Under the pieces are notes generated by a model. That model saw only the letters and a list, made by a program, of their open reading frames with translations, was not told where the DNA came from and ran no database searches. From Ochromonadaceae sp. CCMP2298 (lineage: Eukaryota; Sar; Synurophyceae; Ochromonadales; Ochromonadaceae), in the NCBI GenBank assembly GCA_026770595.1, contig MU633879.1, forward strand, positions 1-20,685: DNA of 20,685 nt. The letters are read 5' to 3'. Shown one piece after another: positions 1 through 7,892 of the stretch (the stretch's first letter is position 1; each line of letters starts with the position of its first letter). Position numbers and translations under genes: made by a program.

Positions 1-110
1 ACCCTCTCAATGAATCGTCCATCTCGAGGCGCTCTAGCGTCCGCTACGACAATCCTATAGAAGGGGAGATGCTTTCTGCCGAACCTCTGCAACCGAATCC
101 GCACGACCAT
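1..110 (-). CDS. Ribosomal protein S16 (bS16 family), 5' part only, cut by window start
   Basis: Read on the minus strand from the ATG at 110, the first 36 codons begin [20 protein letters not shown] and continue with [17 protein letters not shown] before the edge. This is the conserved N-terminus of bacterial-type S16, a protein of the small ribosomal subunit. In a nuclear genome it would serve the mitochondrial or plastid ribosome. The start is the usual one for the family. An in-frame stop lies about 20 codons upstream with no other ATG between, so there is no long presequence unless an upstream exon is spliced on. Plant organellar S16 proteins also start at MVVRIRL. The rest of the gene lies outside the window. 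Identification is from recognised sequence. The choice between mitochondrial and plastid targeting is open. Confidence 0.88.
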   Translation of the reverse strand, partial: MVVRIRLQRFGRKHLPFYRIVVADARAPRDGRFIER

Positions 111-535
111 TTCGCTCGCAACCGCTCTTGAAACGTAGTGCAAGGTCGCCGAAGAAGCTCAACTCAGGCAACAGCCGTGAAAGTACTTGAAGCTGACAGG
201 CAACTTTGTGGATAGAGTGAACAGGAGAACCCACCGAACGCACATCTCTCTGATCCACCTCTTTGGCGAAAATACCCTCTGTGGCAAATACTGCCAAAAT
301 GCGAGCGATATTTTCCCACCTACTTTTTTGGGTTTTGACTTCTACTGTTCCTCTCCAACTCAACTGCTCTTTTGGAAAGAACCACTGTCTCCAAATCTTC
401 CCCAACCTTGCTGACATGGAGGCGAGTCTTGGATCAGAACCAAGGCGAACAGAGATCCCGTCGTCTTGGCGACGCATGCCTAGGATCCACCAGCAGCCAG
501 GCTGTTCGATGCACTAGACAGTGAAGGGCTTCGCT
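111..535. promoter_or_regulatory. Divergent intergenic region between S16 and the PH-domain gene
   Basis: This stretch separates two genes transcribed away from each other, so it should hold both promoters and both 5' UTRs. I see no clear TATA box. Minus-strand and plus-strand ORFs of 75-140 codons cross it but resemble no family I know. A frame that is open from 484 into the long PH-gene frame has no ATG. Confidence 0.5.
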
Positions 536-3500
536 ATGAGTACATTCGATGGATCTATCTCGGCGTGCGCCGTCGACGCCTTGTCAATCATCTGGTAAGC
601 GTTTACCCCGAAGACAATGCGTATGCGCATCTCTACCCTTCTAATCTGCCCCCTTGTTTCCCCTCCACGTTCAGTAAACGATCCAATGCGTCTTCGAATG
701 TTTTTTCGGACATCAGCAGCGAGGAGGTCGACCGCCTTTACTCCATGATCATCACAGGAGACGCCTCCAGGACTGACCTGGAAGACGTCGACGACCTGAA
801 CATACTGTGGTGCGCAGTGACACGCATTCTGAAGACGAACTCTTTCTTCAGCGGGGGCGACGTGTCTACCGAGGCCTCTGAGTTGGCAGTGGAGGTGCAG
901 CGATTCCTAGCAGCTCTCTTCTCCACTTTCGAGGTGTTGCTGCAGCACCATCCTGACAGCTGCGATTTCCTCGTAGGCAGCGTGGCGATCTGCTTGAAGG
1001 GGGAGAGCGAGGCGGAGCTGGTGCGTCTGTTGAGGGACTACCGCAGCTACTTCAATTTCGCGTATATCTTCAACAGACGCACCGGCCGCCACCCACAGTC
1101 GCAGGTAGACGCGGTGAGCAGCTCTTTCGCCGCTAAGAAGGTGCGAGAGTTGGCGATGATCCCTATTGAGGGACTGGATGGAATAGACGTACAGGACACT
1201 AGCTTCCTGGAGGAGGGGGTGGAGGAGGACTCGTATGAAGAGCTCATGCAAAGGTCCGACGTGCCGCACATCTCTGCCCCCTCGGTGATGCCCCTCATGC
1301 CCGTGCGGAAACTCTCCGACGAGTATTATAGCGACTACCAACCCGCTGCCTCTGACGTAGATGACCTGGATTATGGGAAGGACAGGGGCAGGGACAGGGA
1401 CAGAGGGGGCAGGGACGGTGGCAGGGACGGGGACCCATCCGACCCCAGCAACCCCTACTCCGTTGACGGCGAATCCATCCTCAGCTCATACTACAAGTAC
1501 AACGGGTGGCGCAACGTTGGCGAGGAGGATGAGGACTCGGAGACCGACCCCCCCCTGCCCACTCAGGCGCCCTCCAGCGCCACACACACCACACGCATGA
1601 GCAGGATGCGAGCTGCCGGGAACGGGGCGAAGATGGAGGGAAAGGTCAAGCGCAGGCGACGCAAGCCTAAGGGGTCTAGAAGTGGGGAGCGGGTATGGGG
1701 CGAGCCGAGCCACGACAGTCAGGAGGGCAACGGGAGTGGGATCGTGAGGCGGGACAGGGACAGAGACACTTTTATGGGGTCGGGCTCTTCTGTGGGCGAC
1801 GACTCTGATGGGGAGGGCAGCTACCCGTATGAGGGGGACGAGGCGAGCGACTCGGAGAAGGAATCCCCGGGGCCGATGGGGAATGTGGTTGCAGCGGGTC
1901 GGAGAGCGGACAATGGCGTGCGCACAGGTGCAGGCATGGGTGCGGATAAGGGCAAGGGCTACACCCACTCTTTGAAGAGCATCTCCGTACCCTCCACCTA
2001 TGCATACACAGGCCCAGAGGGTATGCACAGCCCCTCCACGGACGGGGGAAGCGTGCTGAATATGAGCGACACGGACAGACCAGAGAGACAGGAGACAGAC
2101 AGACAGGAGAGGACAGACAGGCAGGAGAGGATAGACCGGGCGGAGAGGGCGGACAGGGCGGAGAGCGAGCAGTCTCGTAGGGAGCGCAGGGGAGGCATCC
2201 CGTGGGCAGACAGAGGGCAGATAAGGGACCGTGCGCACTCAGTGCTGTCCGACGACGAGGACGAATACACAGGTGCGCCGTTCCAGCCCCGGCGTAACCC
2301 ACTGGACGCCTCGCTGGAGGCGGGGGGGTTTGCCCAGGCGCGTGCACAGTCGCAGGGGCAGTCGCAGGGGCAGTTGCAAGGGCAGTTGCAGGGGCAGTTG
2401 CAGGGGCAGTATGGAGGGTACGGGCAGGCGCAGGGAGACAGGCGTATCCGCAACCCCCTTGATGCCTCGCTGGAGGGTTTCCCGACCCAGGCCCAGAACC
2501 CTCAGTCCAGGTCCACAGACGTGTGGACCTCTGCGGCCGCCCGCAGACACCCAGAGTCAACGCAAGTGCAGGTGCGTGTTCCCAGTGCCTCTGCCACCCC
2601 CAGGGCCCCCACTGCCGCATCTGACGATGAGGTGCAGGGGTTTAGTCCGGGGGAAGAGTCACCACCGGAGAGCTCTCCCCCTCGGGACGCGCGGTTGATT
2701 TCTAGAGGTGTACGGGATCGCTCGAGCCAGAGGGAGAAGGAGGGCAGGGGAGGTAGGGAGGACAGGGAGAAAGAGGGTAGAGAAGACAGGGGTAGGGAGC
2801 AGAGGGAGGATAGGGATCGTCGTACAACTGGGGACTCTGGCTCGGGTGGGCACTGGGAGAAGCAGACCTCTAGGCCAGTGCACGGGGAAGACGTGAATTG
2901 GAGCACTGCTGCCCGCACTGTCCCTGCCTCCTACTCAACCGCCACCTCTGCCACATCTGCCCCCACTCTCACCCCCGCTTCTGCCCTCACTCCCACCTCC
3001 GCCTCTGCCGCTACTACCACCCCCGCCTCTGCCTCTGCCTCTACATCTACCTCCCCTGAGGAGGTGCGTCGCGAGGCCCTGCAGCGCATGCGCCTCAACA
3101 TCGCGCAGCAGAAGTCCAAGAGGGCAGGGGCAGCGGGGTCAGCGGGAGCAGGCACAGGTACGGGTAAGGGTACAGCAACGGGTACAGGAACGGGGGCGCG
3201 GGCACGAGCAGGGTCAGCGGGGTCAGCTGGCGAGCATGTGCGCAAAAGCGTCAGCTTCAAAGACGGCTGGTCCTCTGAAGACCCCCCCCTGTTGCTGGGG
3301 GAGCTGGGGGTGAGGGCACTTGATAGCTCGAACGACATGGTGCTATTGGCATCGTGCTCACACGCATACTCGGACGAGGGCAGCTGGGCGGGCGGCATCG
3401 CCATCGATATTCCCTCCTCCTCCCTTTCTCCCTCCCCCTCCCTCTCTCCCTCGCCCTGTCGGCCGAGCGACCCTACCCCGCACCCAGCGATGGAGACCGG

Positions 3501-4585
3501 GACGGGAGACCTGGGACTTGCAACAGGGGCACTGGTGCCTCCCGCAGAGAGTGCAGAGCCTCTCGCGGTGCTGCGGAGTAGCGCGTTGCAAGTTACCGAC
3601 GCGGGTGCAGGAGCGGGAGTGGGTGTGGGAGCGAGTGTGGGAGCTGCGGGTACGGGTGTGGGTATGGGGGCGAGTGTGGATCAGAGGCCCTTCGCCAGCC
3701 TACCTGCCTCCTTCCAGCCCCCGCCTTTATCTGAGTTCGCGCGCAGCAGTGGGGTCATCTTGGAGGGCTGGCTGAGCAAGAAATCGTCGATGGGCATGTG
3801 GCAGAAGGTGCACACACGCCTCTGCACATCATACCTGCACTCTAGCATCCACACCTACCATACACACACTCACACATAAACCTCTCCCACATACTCACCA
3901 TGCACACAAATATAAACACACTAACACTAACACTTACTCCCCTTCCTCCTCGCCACAGCGCTACTTCGTGCTAGCCGAGTCCACCACCTGCTTCTGCGTG
4001 CTGCGGCTGTTCGGCAAGGCCGTGCACACCGCCTGGGGGGTGGTGCCGCTGCAGCTGAAGACCTCTGTGCCCCTCTTCCAGGTGGAGGCGGTGGAGGCAG
4101 TCAACGCACGGTCTGGAAAAGGTATGCTTGTCTATACTGCATGCTGGATGCTGTGTGATGAGTGTTCTATTTATCATTCTGACTCTTTCCGTCCCTCTCT
4201 CTGTCTTTTCTTCTCGATCCCTCTCTTCCTTTGTCTATCCCTCCCTCTATCCCCACCCCTCTATCTGTGCTCTGTCACCTCTGCCTCTATCTCCTGTCGC
4301 CCAGGACGCGAGTTCGTGATCAAGTTCGTGCCACGCACCACCAACGGCACCAAACCCAATCTGGCCAGCAGCATAAGCAGCGCCGCCTCCCTACACACCG
4401 ATGGGGGCGGTGTGGGTTTGGGTACAGGGGGGAGTGTGGGCGCGAGCGAGACGGGTAGCGTGACAAGCGAGGTGGGGGCAGGCAGTGCGCAGATGACCCT
4501 GCAGGCGGCGGACGCGGAGACACGCCTGCTGTGGGTGACCATGCTCAGCAGGGCTCTGGCTGTGGGTCTAGATGAAATGTGCTAG
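536..4585 (+). CDS. Large low-complexity protein with C-terminal PH domain (four exons)
   Basis: Proposed exons are 536-594, 675-3807, 3959-4121 and 4305-4585, giving about 1211 aa. The introns start gtaagc, gtgcac and gtatgc and end ttcag, cacag and cccag. Intron 1 has a CTAAT branch-like site and a pyrimidine tract, and phase 2 splicing joins MSTFDGSIS... to KRSNASSNVF in frame. Residues about 20-200 look globular and helical (e.g. EVQRFLAALFSTFEVLLQHH) but match no domain I recognise. Residues about 230-1040 are low complexity: acidic runs, DRxER and QGQL repeats, and Ala/Ser/Thr and Gly/Val runs. From about 1045, GVILEGWLSKKSSMGMWQKR then YFVL opens a pleckstrin-homology domain. It closes with the family's C-terminal helix (DAETRLLWVTMLSRALAVG). 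A Gly/Ser insertion of about 35 residues sits before that helix. PH domains bind phosphoinositides or proteins, so a membrane-linked adaptor role is inferred. Confidence 0.8.
2071..2166 (+). repeat. Degenerate short repeat coding for D-R-x-E-R units
   Basis: Reiterated gacagacagg/gagagg words inside exon 2 of the PH gene encode a run of TDRQER, IDRAER and ADRAES type units. It is highly charged and probably unfolded or helical. It looks like slippage or unequal-crossover growth of a coding repeat. Confidence 0.75.
2347..2406 (+). repeat. 12-bp coding tandem repeat, five units (Q-rich)
   Basis: Five consecutive 12-bp units of the form cagtYgcaRggg encode a QSQG/QLQG ladder in the PH-domain protein. 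The two left units carry cagtcg and the three right units cagttg, which suggests stepwise local duplication. The repeat is in frame, and copy-number change would alter length without breaking the protein. Confidence 0.9.
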
Positions 4586-4995
4586 ACCCACTGGCCCTGT
4601 CCCATCGTCCGTCCCACGACCCTTCTATTATTCACTGAGCGATACCCTAATTCCCTGATTCTCTATTTGGAGCCTGTAATTACTTCCTTGTACGATACTG
4701 TAAAGTAAATAAAAAACTGAACATTTATACAGCCATCCGACTTTCTTATGTACACAATGATGAAAGTACGGGCGTTGCGGTAGTGCTTCCACCGCCCCTG
4801 CTCTTCTGTTCTGCCGCTCCTCTCCTGCTACTGCTTCTCTACTAACGTGCAAACATGCTATCCTGCTATTATGCCTTGCTTTCCTGATGCCCTACTGTCA
4901 CAGAGCACAAGGGGAACAGGGTCGTAGGGGCAGAGATATAAAGAGGCACAGGGACGCAGAGCGCAGGGAAGAGCAGTCGGCCCAGGCGCGCCGCC
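4586..4995. other. Tail-to-tail intergenic region (3' UTRs of PH gene and SART1)
   Basis: This 410-bp gap lies between the stop codons of two convergent genes and presumably holds both 3' ends. Apart from the AATAAA noted, I see no gene or repeat in it. Confidence 0.6.
4708..4713 (+). other. Possible polyadenylation signal AATAAA of the PH-domain gene
   Basis: AATAAA lies 123 bases after the stop codon, next to an A-rich stretch. TGTAA words, used as poly(A) signals by some green algae, also occur just upstream. Either could be the signal. It fits the 3' UTR position but is not proven. Confidence 0.4.
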
Positions 4996-7325
4996 TCATT
5001 TCTTGCCCCCCTTGGCCTGCTTGGCTATGAGCGCTGCCTGCTGCTGCGCTGCTGCTGAGGCCAGCTGCTGCGTCGCCATGGCTGCCATCTTGGGCTGGCT
5101 GGCTTGGGCGCTCGCACCGCCCTGGGGTGAGGGGGGGTGGGGGAGAGGGGAGGGTTGGGTAGGGGGGAGAGGGGAGAGGGAAGGGTTATTCGGCTAAATC
5201 CTGGATACTATTATAGACAATGTCATGAGATAAGTTACCTGTATTGTGATGTGTGCCCTGCCCGTAGCCTCCTGTGCTGCGGTCAGGGACTTCATGGTGC
5301 CCCCCAGCCCCTCCAGGATGGTGGAACGCGACGAGGTGGCCTTGGTCTGCAGCTCCAAAGCCTGCAGGGGTGTGGGGGGGGTGGAGTGGGAGGTTGGGGA
5401 ATGGTGGACATTGAGTACGACAGAGGATAGTGGGTGTTAGCTGGTGCACTGGCAGGACAGGGTAGAGAATCACAACAACAGGAGCAGTGTAAATTTCCAT
5501 TCAATTCTCAATTCTCTATCCTCAGCCCTCTACTCTCTACCCTCTACCCCCTTACCTTAAGCCGCTTCTCTTTCTTCTTTTGCCCCGGCCCATACCCATG
5601 AAACCTGTAACTAAGTTGTCGGAAAGCTTCTTTTTGCGTAAGTTTTCGCCCGAATTCGTCCCGATATTCGAGCTTTACGCCGAAGTCTGCTGTAGAAGGG
5701 TCCTGCGTACGTGAGTCCTTTGCGCGCCCTGCCAGCTCGTCCGTCTGTTTTAGTTCCCCGGATCCCTTAAGCAGCGCGAGGGTGGCTGCCATACCTTTTG
5801 AGGCGAGGGGCTGTCTGTGCACGAACGCCATCTGCTCATCATCCTCCTCCTCTTCGTCCTCCTCCTCCTCCTCTTTGTCCTCCGCGCCCTCGAGATCTGA
5901 AAGCTCCGCAAAGGCTGCGCATGGATCCTCGCCCTCCTTCCCCTCCCTACCCTCCCTACCCTCCCTACCCTCCCTACCTTCCCTCTCCCTCCCCTCCCTC
6001 TCTTTGTTCCGCCGTTTATCCCCCGACTGTTCCTTGCTCTCTGTCGCCCCCACCGGCGAGTCCTCTGCCTTCGCCTCTGCCCGACTGCGCGCCCTGTCCC
6101 CCAATCTGGCCTGCAGCCGGGTGGCGAACTCGGTAGTGGCGTTGAAGACCAGACAGCCGTTGGCCAGCCGTCCCTCAGTGTCGATGTCCTCGTCCTCGCC
6201 CAGGCCTAGGCTCGGGCCCGCATCTGTGTCCATCCGAACCTCCCCCTCCTGCACCTGCACCTTCCCCTCCATCTTGGCCCTGGCTGCCAGCGCGCGGGCG
6301 ATTGTAGCGCCCCTATCCTCCTCGCCCGATGCTGCGATCGCCCCCCACTGGTCCGCCACCTGCCCCTGTCCCGCCTCTCTCTCCTTCTCCCTCTCTTGCG
6401 ACGCGCGCTGCAGCGCCGCCCTCCTGGCGCGGGCCAGAGCTTGTGCCATGTCAGGATCCTCCTCATCGAGGTCGATCGACTGGAAGCGAATAGGCGGCGG
6501 CTTCGCTGGGTCCTCCACATCCATTTTAGACTCCGCCTGACCCACGTCCCCCGTGTCCGCGCCCCCATCCGCGTTCGTGTTCCCGTTAGCGTCCCCGTCT
6601 CCATCCCCCTCGCCGTCCTCGTCCCTCCTGCGCGAGTTGCCCTTCTTGTCCTTCCTCTTCTTCTTCTTGAAGGTGGAGAACTCCGCAGCAGAGTAGAAGT
6701 CGCTGACTTGCTTCGCAGACGCGTGCAGAGAATGCACCAGCGCCCCCCGCACAGCACCCCCACCCACAGGAACACCCACACCCCCCAGCGCAGCAGTGCC
6801 CCCCTCACCCAGGGCAAACTTCGGCCCCGCCTTCTTCTCCTTCTCGTACTGGGGCAGCAGCGGGGCCTTGGCGCCTGTGGCCACACCGTCCTGGAACTCG
6901 TAATCGTCGAGGGCGGAGTAGATGGGCTGGTTAAGACGCCGCCGCTTGCTCTCCCTGTCCGCGCGCCGGTCCTTGTCCGCCAGGTTCACGTTCTCCAGCG
7001 CGATCTCCTCCTCATTCAAACCCAGCACCTTGCCGTCCTCGTCCCTCTCGAGGATGCTGGAGTCGGCCAAGGTGAGGATCACGTCTCTTCCCTCCTCGAA
7101 GTCGTTCGCATCGTGCATAACGCGCATGCCCTTCAGGTCCGAGGAGGTGTACAGATCCCTAGACTGCTCCACCAGCTCGTCCTCCTCCTCTTCTAGCTGC
7201 CGCTGCTTCAGCTCGGCGAGCCGCTTAGCCTCCACCTTGCTGTCTCTCTCCTTGATGCGGCTCTGCTTTACCCAGTCCGTCACGCTCGAGTCCTTCCCCA
7301 GGTCCAGGCTCATGTCGATCTTCAT
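4996..7325 (-). CDS. SART1: SART1/Snu66 homologue, U4/U6.U5 tri-snRNP protein (three exons)
   Basis: Minus-strand exons are 7325-5556, 5361-5239 and 5121-4996, all phase 0, giving 672 aa. SART1/Snu66 bridges U5 and U4/U6 in the spliceosome's tri-snRNP, in the nucleus. Diagnostic blocks are DLYTSSDLKGMRVMHDANDF with EGRDVILTLADSSIL (about 57-93), an FKKKKRKDKKG basic patch near 220, and the C-terminal signature EYRDEFGRKLTQKEAFRQLS then YRFHG (about 555-580). Between them lie acidic and Gly/Arg/Glu runs. The last exons encode a short Ala/Gln/Lys tail. The family's usual N-terminal region, including the Hub1-binding HIND element (LSxEETNxLR-like), is absent from this model. An in-frame stop lies 19 codons upstream of the ATG. 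Either the N-terminus is short or an upstream exon is missing; a CAG acceptor-like site sits just before the ATG. Confidence 0.92.
5938..6003 (-). repeat. 9-bp-type coding repeat (G-R-E run) in SART1
   Basis: Repeated cctccctac words on the plus strand read as REGREGREG on the coding strand. A nearby poly-acidic tract (EEEEEDEEEEDDE) is coded by clustered cctcctc words at about 5840-5880. Both lie in the variable middle part of SART1, where disorder is normal for the family. Confidence 0.8.
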
Positions 7326-7554
7326 GGCGCCTGCTTTCGAGATACAGCGCGAGAGGTCGCCACGGTGTGCACAAACTTATCCACCAGCCGCTTGTACGAG
7401 GAACTCAGAGGAATGCGTGCTCCAGGAACAATGATTGCCAAGAAATCGGTACCCTCTCCAGCCCTCCCTCCCCTCTTGCAGATCTCTAGTTGGGCAAAAA
7501 GTCGCAACAAAAAAATAAATCTCAAAACATGTTGACTGTGGGAAACGGCCCAAT
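7326..7554. promoter_or_regulatory. Upstream region of SART1
   Basis: This non-coding stretch precedes the SART1 start on the minus strand. It should contain the promoter and 5' UTR, and possibly an unrecognised first exon. A 67-codon minus-strand ORF (7322-7525) crosses it in a different frame and ends at the SART1 ATG; it resembles nothing I know. Confidence 0.4.
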
Positions 7555-7836
7555 TAGCGCCAACCTGAATTCCAGTTATTGATCAATATCACATCTGCAT
7601 TAGAGTTATACGCATTCATAACAATGTTTTAGTACTGTAATATAGGTATTGCACATCAATTACAAATGTCATTTTGGACAACTACTCGTCGTAAACAATG
7701 CGCATAGATGATAACAGATATAGTAACTTACGTTATGTGCAATACCTATGTTAAAGTACTAAAATATTGTTATAAATGCGTATTACTATGATGCACATGT
7801 GATATTGATCAATAACTGGAATTCATTTTGGCCGTA
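7555..7836. mobile_element. MITE-like or foldback element with about 100-bp inverted arms
   Basis: The core left arm (7567-7656) begins gaattccagttattgatc. It matches the reverse complement of the right arm (7735-7824) at 82 of 90 positions by my count, with no gaps. Weaker pairing extends about 12 bp further out on both sides, to 7555 and 7836. The arms enclose a loop of about 78 bp with no coding frame. The DNA is AT-rich, unlike its GC-rich neighbours. It lies in the gap between the SART1 5' end and the 3' end of the next minus-strand gene. Long near-matched arms and absence of a transposase fit a non-autonomous DNA element. I cannot see an obvious target-site duplication, so the exact ends and superfamily stay open. 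A structured RNA is the main alternative. Confidence 0.72.
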
Positions 7837-7892
7837 GAATAATTTATAGAATAATTGGACGTTTTAAAAAGTAATAAATTCAGGACACAGGC

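Noticed and set aside
55-477. 140-codon minus-strand ORF overlapping the S16 start
   Set aside because: It runs in a different frame over the clear S16 N-terminus, resembles no family I know and is best explained as a chance open frame, though a 5' exon of S16 there cannot be excluded.
1486-2620. Long minus-strand ORFs (250 and 282 codons) opposite the PH gene
   Set aside because: They are shadows of GC-rich repetitive coding DNA; the translations are Cys/Pro/Arg/Leu-rich without domains, while the plus frame carries a spliced PH domain.
5938-6003. Telomere-like ccctaccctccctacc run
   Set aside because: The period is about nine bases, it is in frame within SART1 and codes for G-R-E repeats, so it is not an internal telomere tract.
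5782-7196. Plus-strand ORFs of 252 and 266 codons over SART1
   Set aside because: They mirror the SART1 coding strand; the Ser run at the start is just the complement of the acidic tract.
7549-7562. gcgccaa words near the inverted repeat and at the 11010 region as E2F-type sites
   Set aside because: Single degenerate matches in promoter-like DNA are expected by chance; no clustering supports them.
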